Origin: Pelagadaptatus sp034112445
Lineage (GTDB): Bacteria > Pseudomonadota > Gammaproteobacteria > Pseudomonadales > Cellvibrionaceae
DNA length: 64,000 nt
NCBI GenBank assembly: GCA_034112445.1
Contig: JAWUVI010000009.1
Coordinates: forward strand, 1-64,000
Direction: 5' to 3'
The notes under the pieces are model-generated. The model had not been told where the DNA came from and did no database searches. It was given only the letters and a program-made list of their open reading frames with translations. Both the position numbers and the translations under genes were made by a program. Below are positions 52,552 through 61,160 of the stretch, one piece after another. Each line of letters begins with the position of its first letter. Position 1 is the first letter of the stretch.

Positions 52552-55239
52552 TTAATCCTGACCAACTTGTTGATCCAATTGCTTACAGATTTCAGTTTGT
52601 AAATCGTGACAAAGTTGAGGGTCACTTAGAGGATTGCCATCTTGGTCTGAAATTAAAAATATATCTTCAACTTTTTCGCCCAGCGTTGTGATTTTTGCGT
52701 TCACAAGCTGAATGTTAAATTGTAAAAATATCCGACCGATGAGCGCGAGCAGTCCAGGTCTGTCTGGACAGATAACCTCAAGAATAGTTGAGTTGTTATT
52801 GATGTTGTTACTGATCGTTGCACGTGTTGGTATGGTGAAATGCTTCAGCTGACGTGGAATTCTTCGTTGAACTATATCGGAATAGTCGTCAGTTAAAGAC
52901 AGTTCTTCTTTTAGTGCGTTAATGATTTTGGTTTGCGTTTCATTGTCGTGAGCAATGGGGTGGTTATCGGCATCGGCCACGTAGAATGTATCAATGGTGT
53001 AGCCACCGCGCGCGGTATTGTAAATTCGAGCATCGTGGATGGTTAAGTTGAGGTGGTCAAGCGCGGCTGCAACAGCAGCAAAAACATAATCTCGATCTTT
53101 AGTTCGAATGAATATTTCAGTAAAACCAGTGAGTTCATTGGCGTTACCGTCACGAATCAAAATAAGATCTTCGTCGCTGTTGTGTTCAATAATTGCTTGG
53201 CTGTGCCAGATTATTTCAGACGTATTTTCACGTAAAAAATAATCATCACCTAAGTAATCCCAGAGCCGCATAACTTTATCTTCATCTACTTTTTGGATGA
53301 TTAATTCACGTAAAGCCGCGTGTTTATTTTCTTCAATAATATCTTTACTATCTATGGGGTTCTCAAGGCCGCGGCGCAACGCGCTGCGAGTCTCACTGTA
53401 GAGTTGGAGCATGAGGCTGTCGCGCCACCCGGTCCATAAGTTTGGATTGGTGGCATTGATATCGGCAACGGTAAGTAAATATAGATAATCTAAATGCCTT
53501 TGGTCGCCAACGATTTGAGCAAATTGATGGATGACTTCTGGGTCAGAAAGATCTTGTTTTTGCGATGCCTTGGACATCAATAAATGATTCTCAACCAGCC
53601 AAACAATTAGGCGAGTGTCGCTACTAGAAATATTATGCCGCCGGCAAAAATCGGCGGCATCCACCCCCCCTAAAATAGAATGGTCACCACCTCGGCCTTT
53701 AGCGATGTCGTGATAAAGGCCAGCAATATAGAGAAGCTCGGGTTTGTTGATGCGTTTGAAGCATTCTGCTGCAAGTGGAAATTGTGTTTCAGCTGTTTTG
53801 TGGCGAAATTTCCGCATATTTTTCACGACCAACAATGTGTGGACGTCAACGGTATAGATGTGGAATAGGTCGTGCTGCATTTGGCCTATGAGATTTCTAA
53901 ATTCTGGTAAATAACGGGATAAAATATTGTAACGCTTCATGCGCAACAATTGTTGGGATAGGCCGTGTTCGCTGCGCAATAAGCGCATAAATAAGGTGTT
54001 GTTTTCTGGGCTATTGCGGAACTCTTCGTGGATTAAATTTTGATGCTCACGCAACAAACGAATCGTCTCGGGTCGAACCCCTTTGATGTGCTCATTTTCA
54101 CCCATAAGCACAAAGATCTCGAGAAGCGCCGAAGGCGTCCTTAAAAAGACCGTTTCGTCAGTAACTTCAATGTATTTATTGCGCAGTTGAAAGCGTTCAT
54201 TAATGGCGGAAATATTTTCATTTGATGAGTTTTTTTTAAGAATGGCTTCGTCCAAAAAATGCATAAGCACATCGTTTAATTCACCCAGAGCAAGGGTTAC
54301 TCGATAGTAGCGATGCATAAATTCTTCGATGATTTGTTTGTCTGTATCCCCTTTAAAGCCAAGCTCTACAGCGAGTTCATGTTGAAAATCAAACAGCAGT
54401 CTCTCTTCTGGACGTTTGACGACTTTATGTAGGCCGTAGCGAACTCGCCATAAAAATTCTTCGCTGCTTTGAAGTAGATCAAACTCTTCGTCGGTAAAAA
54501 AACCAGTGCCTTCAAGCTGTTTTAAAGTACGTACACCGAAATGACGTTTGGCTACCCAGTTGATGGTTTGAATGTCGCGCAGGCCGCCGGGAGCATTTTT
54601 TATGTTGGGCTCTAGATTGGTCTCAGTGTTGTTGTGCTTTTCATGGCGCTCGTTTTGTTCTTGCCATTTTGCATCAAAAAACTCTTCGCTAGGCCACATG
54701 TACTCAGGACCGGTAAGGCGTTGAATTTCTTTGGCTAGCGATTCGTTGCCAACCAGTGCGCGCGATTCGATAAGGTTGGTAACAACCGTGATGTCCTCAC
54801 GGGCAATTTGCAGGCACTGCTGCATGTCGCGAACGCTGTGGCCAATTTCTAAACCAATATCCCACAACAAGGTTAGGAAGCTTTGCGCTGACTCTAGGTC
54901 AGAGGCGTGTTCAGTTTCGAAGAGCAATAACAAATCAATGTCGGATTTAGGGTGTAACTCGGCTCGACCATAACCACCAACGGCCATTAAACAGATGTCA
55001 TCGCTCCAGTCGAATTGATGCCAAGCAAAATGCAAAATGCAATCTATAAACAGGGCGCGCTCATAAATTAAGTTCCGTATGTATTCGCCTTCATCAAAGC
55101 GGCGATCAAATTGAACATTAGCGCCATGCAGGGCATTTTTAAACAGAGGAATGATGCGACCGTCAGCGGCAAGTAAATCAGCACGAAATTTTTGTTGGTT
55201 GAAAAACAATAATGGTCTTTGAAAATAAGGTAGTTGCAT
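52552..55239 (-). CDS. glnD: PII uridylyltransferase/uridylyl-removing enzyme
   Basis: Bifunctional nitrogen sensor that adds or removes UMP on PII proteins according to glutamine. The 895 residues have the nucleotidyltransferase motif VGGYGRAELHPKSDIDLLLL near residue 90, the UR-active HD domain YIAGLYHDIAKGRGGDHSILGG near residue 505, and two C-terminal ACT domains (about 705-790 and 815-890; DRPGLLALIGRIF in the second). All are intact, so both activities are expected. It lies 11 bp after map. Confidence 0.96.
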   Translation of the reverse strand: MQLPYFQRPLLFFNQQKFRADLLAADGRIIPLFKNALHGANVQFDRRFDEGEYIRNLIYERALFIDCILHFAWHQFDWSDDICLMAVGGYGRAELHPKSDIDLLLLFETEHASDLESAQSFLTLLWDIGLEIGHSVRDMQQCLQIAREDITVVTNLIESRALVGNESLAKEIQRLTGPEYMWPSEEFFDAKWQEQNERHEKHNNTETNLEPNIKNAPGGLRDIQTINWVAKRHFGVRTLKQLEGTGFFTDEEFDLLQSSEEFLWRVRYGLHKVVKRPEERLLFDFQHELAVELGFKGDTDKQIIEEFMHRYYRVTLALGELNDVLMHFLDEAILKKNSSNENISAINERFQLRNKYIEVTDETVFLRTPSALLEIFVLMGENEHIKGVRPETIRLLREHQNLIHEEFRNSPENNTLFMRLLRSEHGLSQQLLRMKRYNILSRYLPEFRNLIGQMQHDLFHIYTVDVHTLLVVKNMRKFRHKTAETQFPLAAECFKRINKPELLYIAGLYHDIAKGRGGDHSILGGVDAADFCRRHNISSSDTRLIVWLVENHLLMSKASQKQDLSDPEVIHQFAQIVGDQRHLDYLYLLTVADINATNPNLWTGWRDSLMLQLYSETRSALRRGLENPIDSKDIIEENKHAALRELIIQKVDEDKVMRLWDYLGDDYFLRENTSEIIWHSQAIIEHNSDEDLILIRDGNANELTGFTEIFIRTKDRDYVFAAVAAALDHLNLTIHDARIYNTARGGYTIDTFYVADADNHPIAHDNETQTKIINALKEELSLTDDYSDIVQRRIPRQLKHFTIPTRATISNNINNNSTILEVICPDRPGLLALIGRIFLQFNIQLVNAKITTLGEKVEDIFLISDQDGNPLSDPQLCHDLQTEICKQLDQQVGQD

Positions 55240-55250
55240 TAGGGCTGCTC

Positions 55251-56021
55251 TTAAAATGACTCTTCAGTACGGGCGGTTAATACTTCTACGCCGTTACTGG
55301 TTACGGCTAAAGTGTGTTCCCATTGTGCTGATAAGCGTTTGTCACGAGTTTCGACAGTCCAGCCATCTTTTAATAGTTTGGTTTGAGCTTTACCGGCGTT
55401 AATCATGGGCTCAATGGTGAAAGTCATGCCTTCTTTTAGCTCCATGCCTGTGTCCGGCTTTCCGTAATGGACAACTTGAGGATCCTCATGAAAAACATCG
55501 CCGATACCGTGGCCACAATATTCTCTAACGACGGAGTAATAATTTTTTTCAGCATGCTGTTGAATAGCATGACCAATGTCGCCTAAGCGGCAGCCAGGTT
55601 TAACCAACTCAATGCCTTTGTACAGGCATTCTTGGGTTACTTGTATTAATCGATCCGCGTGGGCTGGAGCTTTGCCAACCACATACATTTTACTGGTGTC
55701 GCCAAACCAGCCATCTTTAGTGACGGTAACGTCAATGTTGACGATATCGCCATTTTTAAGCACTTTCTTTTCAGAAGGGATGCCGTGGCACACAACGTGG
55801 TTTACGGATGTGCATACAGACTTGGGAAAACCTTTGTAATTTAGGCATGAAGGGATGGCGTTTTGTACGTTAACAATATGGTCGTGGCAGATTCGGTCTA
55901 ACTCTGCGGTAGTGACTCCCGCTACAACGTATTCACCGATCAGCTCAAGACATTCTGCAGCCATTCTTCCGGCAATACGCATTTTTTCAATTTGTTCAGG
56001 GGTTTTAATACTGACTTTCAT
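55251..56021 (-). CDS. map: Methionine aminopeptidase, type I
   Basis: Removes the initiator methionine from nascent proteins. The 256 residues hold the five metal ligands in the expected blocks: NIDVTVTKDGWFGDTS (two Asp), YCGHGIGDVFHEDP (His), FTIEPMIN (Glu) and SAQWEHTLAVT (Glu). It is a short type I enzyme without a zinc-finger extension. It is divergent from rpsB, the usual arrangement, and heads the map-glnD-dapC-nth transcript. Confidence 0.97.
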   Translation of the reverse strand: MKVSIKTPEQIEKMRIAGRMAAECLELIGEYVVAGVTTAELDRICHDHIVNVQNAIPSCLNYKGFPKSVCTSVNHVVCHGIPSEKKVLKNGDIVNIDVTVTKDGWFGDTSKMYVVGKAPAHADRLIQVTQECLYKGIELVKPGCRLGDIGHAIQQHAEKNYYSVVREYCGHGIGDVFHEDPQVVHYGKPDTGMELKEGMTFTIEPMINAGKAQTKLLKDGWTVETRDKRLSAQWEHTLAVTSNGVEVLTARTEESF

Positions 56022-56156
56022 GATGTTTGGCTGCTCATCCTAGGAAAATAGTGGAGTATTGTAGAGAAAAGTAGAGATAGATAACACTTTTATAAGAATT
56101 CTAGGAAATTAAGGCTTGGGTAGGTGCCATCAAATGAGCGTTTTTTGTTGTTTTCT

Positions 56157-56185
56157 TTGAGTTTGTTTTCGTGTTGTGGTATAAA
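56157..56185 (+). promoter_or_regulatory. rpsB promoter
   Basis: TTGAGT (56157-56162), a 17-bp spacer and TATAAA (56180-56185) lie about 150 bp before the rpsB ATG, with a GC-rich CGCGCCC discriminator after it, as in growth-rate-controlled translation promoters. Confidence 0.65.
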
Positions 56186-56192
56186 ACGCGCC

Positions 56193-56333
56193 CTCAAATC
56201 ATTGGTATCAACTTGTTGAGCCTGTTTTGAGACTTAAACTTAACGTCACACGTACACCGACACATCTATCTGGGTGCTCTTCGAGAGTTGATATATGGGG
56301 TGTATGGAGGCCTAACCCGAAGGAAACTTTACT
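56193..56333 (+). promoter_or_regulatory. rpsB 5' leader, probable S2 autoregulatory region
   Basis: About 140 nt of untranslated leader precede rpsB, with GAAGGAAA 9 nt before the ATG. In E. coli the rpsB leader is bound by S2 to repress rpsB-tsf. Length and position fit, but I did not establish the structure; this is by analogy. Confidence 0.4.
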
Positions 56334-57080
56334 ATGCCTACTATAAGCATGCGCGATATGTTGCAAGCTGGTGTCCATTTTGGTCACCAAACCCGTTACT
56401 GGAACCCTAAGATGAATCAATACATCTTTGGTTCTCGCAACAAGATCCACATTGTAAATCTTGAGCACACTCTTCCAGCATTCAATGAATCGTTGGAAAT
56501 TGTTAAGACAATGGCTTCACAAAAGAAGAAAGTTCTTTTTGTAGGAACCAAACGTGCTGCATCAAAAGTCATTAAAGAGCAAGCTGAGCGTGCTGGTCAG
56601 GCTTACGTTTGTCACCGTTGGTTGGGTGGAATGCTCACTAACTACAAAACCATCCGTGCTTCTATTCGTCGCTTTCGTGAGCTTGAAGCTCAAAGTAAAG
56701 ACGGCACTTTCGAGAAGTTGACTAAGAAAGAAGCGTTGATGCGTACTCGTTCAATGGAGAAACTTGAAAGAGCCATTGGCGGTATTAAAGATATGGGCGG
56801 TTTGCCAGATGCATTGTTCGTTATCGATGTTGATCACGAGCGTATTGCAGTGCAAGAAGCTAACAAATTAGGCATTCCAGTTATTGGTGTTGTTGATACT
56901 AACAGCAACCCAGATGGCGTTGATTACGTTATTCCTGGAAATGATGATGCGATTCGTGCAATCAAACTATTCGTTGGCGGTGTTGCCGATGCATGTTTGG
57001 AAGGTGCTGCGGCCGCACAAACTGCTCCTAAAAAAGCAGATGATTTTGTTGAAGTAGAAAGCGACGCTGCTGAGAAGTAA
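56334..57080 (+). CDS. rpsB: 30S ribosomal protein S2
   Basis: Ribosomal protein S2, 248 residues, full length for the family. It begins with MRDMLQAGVHFGHQTRYWNPKM and contains FVGTKRAASKVI, HRWLGGMLTNYKTIRASI, PDALFVIDVDHERIAVQEA and the IPGNDDAIRAIKLF ending; the tail after residue 230 is acidic. The ATG is preceded by AAGGAAA. It is the first gene of the rpsB-tsf operon, with an attenuator-like hairpin before tsf. Confidence 0.98.
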   Translation: MPTISMRDMLQAGVHFGHQTRYWNPKMNQYIFGSRNKIHIVNLEHTLPAFNESLEIVKTMASQKKKVLFVGTKRAASKVIKEQAERAGQAYVCHRWLGGMLTNYKTIRASIRRFRELEAQSKDGTFEKLTKKEALMRTRSMEKLERAIGGIKDMGGLPDALFVIDVDHERIAVQEANKLGIPVIGVVDTNSNPDGVDYVIPGNDDAIRAIKLFVGGVADACLEGAAAAQTAPKKADDFVEVESDAAEK

Positions 57081-57098
57081 GTATTGTTTTTGGAAGAC

Positions 57099-57155
57099 TT
57101 GGGGTCAGATCAAACTTGAGATAGGTATTTTAAGTTTGGGTGGCCCCAATTTTTT
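57099..57155 (+). terminator. Hairpin with T6 between rpsB and tsf
   Basis: TTGGGG (57099-57104) pairs with CCCCAA (57144-57149), enclosing a second pair CAAACTT/AAGTTTG (57111-57117, 57132-57138), followed by TTTTTT. This is an intrinsic terminator, probably partial, that would lower tsf relative to rpsB as at the same place in E. coli. Confidence 0.75.
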
Positions 57156-57188
57156 ACCCCATTTAATTTTGATTAAGAGGATACGATC

Positions 57189-58055
57189 ATGGCAGCTGTT
57201 TCTGCTTCCTTGGTAAAAGAATTACGTCAGCGTACTGGTTTAGGCATGATGGAGTGTAAAAAAGCACTCAAAGAGGCTGACGCTGATATCGATTTGGCAA
57301 TTGAGAATTTGCGTAAAGCAAGTGGCTTGAAAGCTGAGAAAAAAGCTGGCCGTACGGCAGCTGATGGCGTGGTTACTGTAAAAGTTGCTGACGATGCTTC
57401 TTATGGTGTTGTTGTTGAAGTTAACAGTGAAACTGATTTTGCTGCTCGTGATGAGAATTTCTTGGGCTTTGTGGCGCAATCTACTGACGCTGCCTTTGCT
57501 GGTAAGCAAACTGACGTGGCCGTATTGTTGGATGCTGGCTTAGAGGATTCGCGTCAGGCATTGGTGCAAAAAATTGGTGAGAACATTGGTTTGCGTCGTG
57601 TGGCTATGGCGGAAGGCGGTGTGATAGGTTCTTACGTGCATTCAAATAATCGTATTGCTGTACTGGTTCAATTGGAAGGCGGCAACGCTGAATTGGCGAA
57701 AGAAATCGCTATGCACGTAGCTGCGGTTAACCCAAGTGTTAATACGCCAGAAGATATGCCTGCTGAAGCGCTAGAAAAAGAGAAGGGTATTATTAAGGCT
57801 CAGCCTGATATGGCCGGTAAGCCAGACAATATCATTGAAAAAATGATGGTAGGTCGCATCAACAAATTCTTGAAAGAGAACAGTTTGACTGAGCAGCCTT
57901 TTGTTAAAAATCCAGACGTTACCGTCGGTCAATTAGCAAAAGATGCTGGTGCTACCATTACTTCTTTTGTTCGTTTCGAAGTGGGTGAAGGTATTGAAGT
58001 TGAAGAGTCTGACTTTGCAGCTGAAGTTGCCGCTCAACTAGAATCAGCAAAATAA
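57189..58055 (+). CDS. tsf: Elongation factor Ts
   Basis: Guanine-nucleotide exchange factor for EF-Tu, 288 residues. The N-terminal domain reads SLVKELRQRTGLGMMECKKALKEADADIDLAIENLR. The core has VVEVNSETDFAARDENF, the TDF loop that inserts into EF-Tu, and the coiled-coil region follows. AAGAGGA precedes the ATG. It is the second gene of the operon and ends at a strong terminator. Confidence 0.98.
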   Translation: MAAVSASLVKELRQRTGLGMMECKKALKEADADIDLAIENLRKASGLKAEKKAGRTAADGVVTVKVADDASYGVVVEVNSETDFAARDENFLGFVAQSTDAAFAGKQTDVAVLLDAGLEDSRQALVQKIGENIGLRRVAMAEGGVIGSYVHSNNRIAVLVQLEGGNAELAKEIAMHVAAVNPSVNTPEDMPAEALEKEKGIIKAQPDMAGKPDNIIEKMMVGRINKFLKENSLTEQPFVKNPDVTVGQLAKDAGATITSFVRFEVGEGIEVEESDFAAEVAAQLESAK

Positions 58056-58082
58056 GAAAAGCCTAATTCAGGTTTTTTAAGA

Positions 58083-58117
58083 GGCGGGGGCTGCAAAAGA
58101 TGCGGCTCCCGCCTTTT
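58083..58117 (+). terminator. Intrinsic terminator after tsf
   Basis: GGCGGG (58083-58088) pairs with CCCGCC (58108-58113), with further inner pairing, followed by TTTTT. This is a classic terminator closing rpsB-tsf before pyrH. Confidence 0.85.
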
Positions 58118-58216
58118 TGCTGTTAGAATTCTATAACGCTTTTTCATGGCGTTGTTTTCATAACATTATTAGCCGTCTTATTGTGTCGCACCATTTTGAT
58201 CTGGAGAAGTACCTGA

Positions 58217-58963
58217 ATGTCTAATTCAAGAGATAAAAAGTACAAACGAATTCTATTAAAGTTAAGCGGCGAAGAGCTTATGGGAGCTGAAGGCTTCGGT
58301 ATAGACCCTAAGGTTCTTGATAAAATGGCGCTTGAAATTGGTCAGTTGGTCGGTATCGGTGTGCAGGTGGGCTTGGTTATTGGTGGCGGCAACCTGTTTC
58401 GTGGCGCAGCATTGAGCAAGGCTGGGCTTGATCGTGTCACCGGTGACCACATGGGGATGCTAGCAACTGTTATGAACGCTTTGGCGATGCGCGATGCGTT
58501 AGAGCGCAGCAATATCTCTTCACGGGTTATGTCGGCTATTCCGATGAGTGGTGTGGTTGATCATTATGATCGCCGCAAAGCGTTGCGCTTCTTGAAGTCT
58601 GGCGAAGTTGTTATCTTCTCTGCTGGCACGGGTAATCCTTTCTTTACTACTGACTCGGCAGCATGTTTGCGCGGTATTGAAATGGAAGTTGATATTGTTC
58701 TGAAAGCCACAAAAGTAGACGGCGTGTACACGTCCGATCCCATGAAAGATCCAGATGCAACCCGTTATGAGCGATTAACCTATGATGAGGTTCTTGAAAA
58801 GAAGCTCGGTGTTATGGATTTAACCGCTATATGTTTGTGCCGTGAGCATGATATGCCTGTTCGTGTGTTTAGAATGGATAAAGCCGGTGCTTTGGTTAAA
58901 ATTATTCAGGGTGAAGATGAAGGCACTTTGATTGAAGAGGGGAAAGATAATAATGTTGAATGA
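58217..58963 (+). CDS. pyrH: UMP kinase
   Basis: Phosphorylates UMP to UDP; bacterial hexameric amino-acid-kinase-fold enzyme with allosteric control by GTP and UTP. The 248 residues include RILLKLSGEELMGAEGFGID, VIGGGNLFRGA, GDHMGMLATVMNALAMRDALE, SAGTGNPFFTTDSAACLRGIE and ATKVDGVYTSDPMKDPDA. GGAGAAG precedes the ATG. frr overlaps its last 11 bp. Confidence 0.97.
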   Translation: MSNSRDKKYKRILLKLSGEELMGAEGFGIDPKVLDKMALEIGQLVGIGVQVGLVIGGGNLFRGAALSKAGLDRVTGDHMGMLATVMNALAMRDALERSNISSRVMSAIPMSGVVDHYDRRKALRFLKSGEVVIFSAGTGNPFFTTDSAACLRGIEMEVDIVLKATKVDGVYTSDPMKDPDATRYERLTYDEVLEKKLGVMDLTAICLCREHDMPVRVFRMDKAGALVKIIQGEDEGTLIEEGKDNNVE

Positions 58964-59510
58964 TATTAAACAAGATGCGCAAGAGCGTATGGGAAAGAGT
59001 ATTGATTCGCTAGGTATTAGTTTTAATAAAATCCGTACAGGGCGTGCACACCCAAGTATTTTAGACGGCTTGAGTGTTGATTATTACGGTAGCGACACAC
59101 CGTTAAGTCAAGTTGCTAACATATCCGTACTTGATGCTCGTACTTTGTCGGTTAGCCCATGGGAAAAAGCTATGGTGCCGGCTATTGAAAAAGCGATCAT
59201 GAAATCAGATTTAGGCCTCAACCCATCGACTATGGGTGAGCTTATTCGCTTGCCTATGCCAGCTCTAACAGAAGAGACTCGTAAAGGTTTTATTAAACAG
59301 GCTAGGTCAGAGGCTGAAGGCGCACGCATTGCGATCCGAAATATTCGCCGTGATGCGTTAGGTGACGTGAAAGATTTACTGAAAGAAAAAGAAATCAGTG
59401 AAGATGAAGATCGTAGAACCCACGATGAAATACAAAAAATCACGGATAAGTTTATTGCTCAAGCCGATGCGGCCTTAGCAGTAAAAGAAAAGGACTTAAT
59501 GGAGATCTAA
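58953..59510 (+). CDS. frr: Ribosome recycling factor
   Basis: Splits post-termination ribosomes with EF-G. The ATG at 58953 (MLNDIKQDAQERM) has GAGGGG upstream and gives 185 residues, exactly the E. coli length; an in-frame ATG at 58932 is too far into pyrH. Conserved blocks are FNKIRTGRAHPSILDGL, VSPWEKAMVPAIEKAI and RLPMPALTEETRKGF. It is translationally coupled to pyrH by the 11-bp overlap. Confidence 0.97.
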   Translation: MLNDIKQDAQERMGKSIDSLGISFNKIRTGRAHPSILDGLSVDYYGSDTPLSQVANISVLDARTLSVSPWEKAMVPAIEKAIMKSDLGLNPSTMGELIRLPMPALTEETRKGFIKQARSEAEGARIAIRNIRRDALGDVKDLLKEKEISEDEDRRTHDEIQKITDKFIAQADAALAVKEKDLMEI

Positions 59511-59519
59511 GGTCTTTAT

Positions 59520-60248
59520 ATGAATGATAATACGCTGAGTCATGTAGCAATAATCATGGATGGTAATAACCGCTGGGCTAAGCTGAATGGAAAGCTAGGT
59601 GTTCAGGGGCATAAGGCTGGCGTTGAAAAGATTCGTGAAGTCATCAAAGCTTGTCAGAACCATCATGTTGAAGTCTTAACACTGTTTGCATTTAGCAGTG
59701 AGAATTGGCAACGCCCACCAAAAGAAGTGGAAGCTTTGATGGGGTTGTTTTTGGCATACCTAAAGAATGAAGCGAAAAGACTAAAAGCTGAAGGTGTTCG
59801 CTTAAAGGTTATTGGCAGCCGTGAACGCTTCAGTGACAAAATTAAAAATGCCATAGTCACAGCAGAAAGCATTGCCTCAGAAGGTGATTACACTCTAGTG
59901 ATAGCCGCTGATTATGGTGGACAATGGGATGTGGTCAATGCGACTAGGGTGCTAGCAAAAAAAATAAGCGCTGGTGAATTAGGTGTTAATGATGTGACGG
60001 AGGCTGCCATAGAGTCGCATTTATCAACTCATGATCTGCCGTCACTCGATTTGCTCATAAGAACAGGTGGTGATCACCGCATTAGTAATTTTTTATTGTG
60101 GCAATCTGCTTACGCTGAACTGTATTTTACCGATGTGCTCTGGCCTGACTTTGGCGCGGATGACTTAGATGGCGCTGTGGCTGATTTCCACAGTAGACAA
60201 AGACGTTTTGGCAAAACAGCTGAGCAAGTAACTCGACCCGTGTCGTAA
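59520..60248 (+). CDS. uppS: Undecaprenyl diphosphate synthase
   Basis: cis-Prenyltransferase that makes the C55 lipid carrier for peptidoglycan and other envelope polymers. The 242 residues start with VAIIMDGNNRWAKLNGKLGVQGHKAGVEKIREV (catalytic Asp in IMDGN). TLFAFSSENWQRP follows, and SNFLLWQSAYAELYFTDVLWPDF carries the metal-binding Glu. In the usual RTGGE-HRIS block the Glu is Asp here (RTGGDHRIS), a conservative but uncommon change. AAGG lies 9 nt before the ATG. It is 9 bp after frr. Confidence 0.96.
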   Translation: MNDNTLSHVAIIMDGNNRWAKLNGKLGVQGHKAGVEKIREVIKACQNHHVEVLTLFAFSSENWQRPPKEVEALMGLFLAYLKNEAKRLKAEGVRLKVIGSRERFSDKIKNAIVTAESIASEGDYTLVIAADYGGQWDVVNATRVLAKKISAGELGVNDVTEAAIESHLSTHDLPSLDLLIRTGGDHRISNFLLWQSAYAELYFTDVLWPDFGADDLDGAVADFHSRQRRFGKTAEQVTRPVS

Positions 60249-60272
60249 AAAGCTGAGCAATACGCTTTTTTA
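60247..60272 (+). terminator. A/T-rich hairpin between uppS and cdsA
   Basis: AAAAAGC (60247-60253) pairs with GCTTTTT (60264-60270) around a 10-nt loop, beginning in the uppS stop codon and followed by more T. It may be a weak, partly read-through terminator in either direction. Confidence 0.4.
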
Positions 60273-60329
60273 TTATTGTCGGTACAAAAATTAATGATCA
60301 TTTGAGAATAAGAATAAAAGGGGAATACC

Positions 60330-61160
60330 TTGCTCAAAGAACGATTGATTACGGCCATAGTTTTGGCTTTGGCCTTAATTGGAATTATTTTTTACGCTTC
60401 ATTAAATTGGTTTGCTTTCGCTATTGCTGTTGTGGTCTCTATTGCTGCGTGGGAATGGGCTAATTTGGCGGGTATACAGAAACAGTGGCAACGTATTGTG
60501 TATGCGCTGTCGATGTTTATTGGTGTTGTAGTTTGCGCTAATTATGTTGGTTTTTTTCACACGGGTGGCTTTTTGGTTGCTGAAACTCGCTCGGTATTAC
60601 TCGTAGCGGGTGCCTTTTGGGCTATTGCTCTTTTGTGGGTACAGTCTTATCCAGGCAGTGGTGTTATTTGGGGGCGAGGCTGGGCAATGGCTTTGATGGG
60701 GTATGTGGTTTTACTGCCTACCTGGTTGGCGTTTGTTTTTTTACGGTTTGAGCCTAATGGTGAATGGCTGATTATTCTATTGGTGGTCATAGTTGCTTGC
60801 GCTGATGTTGGTGCTTACTTCGTTGGCAGAGCCTTTGGTAAAAGAAAGTTGGCTGTGGAAGTAAGCCCTGGAAAATCTTGGGAAGGCTTTTGGGGTGGTT
60901 TTGTTTGCTGTCTTCTACTCGCTATAGGTCTGAATTATAGTTATGAGTCAGGCGGCGTACTTATCGCTATTATTGCCCCTGTCGCTCTAGTTTCAGTTTT
61001 GGGTGACTTGCTAGAAAGCATGGTAAAACGTCAACGTGGCATTAAAGACAGCAGTAATTTGTTGCCAGGCCATGGTGGTGTTATGGATAGAGTTGATAGC
61101 TTAACCGCAGCGGCACCCATTTTTGCTCTGGCTCTAATCCTCACTGGTTGGAAATTTTAA
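60330..61160 (+). CDS. cdsA: Phosphatidate cytidylyltransferase
   Basis: Integral membrane enzyme making CDP-diacylglycerol from phosphatidic acid and CTP for all phospholipid synthesis. The TTG start follows AGGGG at good spacing and gives 276 residues. About seven to eight membrane segments precede the C-terminal CdsA signature SVLGDLLESMVKRQRGIKDS, followed by NLLPGHGGVMDRVDSL. The stop overlaps the ispC start (TAATG). Confidence 0.95.
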   Translation: MLKERLITAIVLALALIGIIFYASLNWFAFAIAVVVSIAAWEWANLAGIQKQWQRIVYALSMFIGVVVCANYVGFFHTGGFLVAETRSVLLVAGAFWAIALLWVQSYPGSGVIWGRGWAMALMGYVVLLPTWLAFVFLRFEPNGEWLIILLVVIVACADVGAYFVGRAFGKRKLAVEVSPGKSWEGFWGGFVCCLLLAIGLNYSYESGGVLIAIIAPVALVSVLGDLLESMVKRQRGIKDSSNLLPGHGGVMDRVDSLTAAAPIFALALILTGWKF

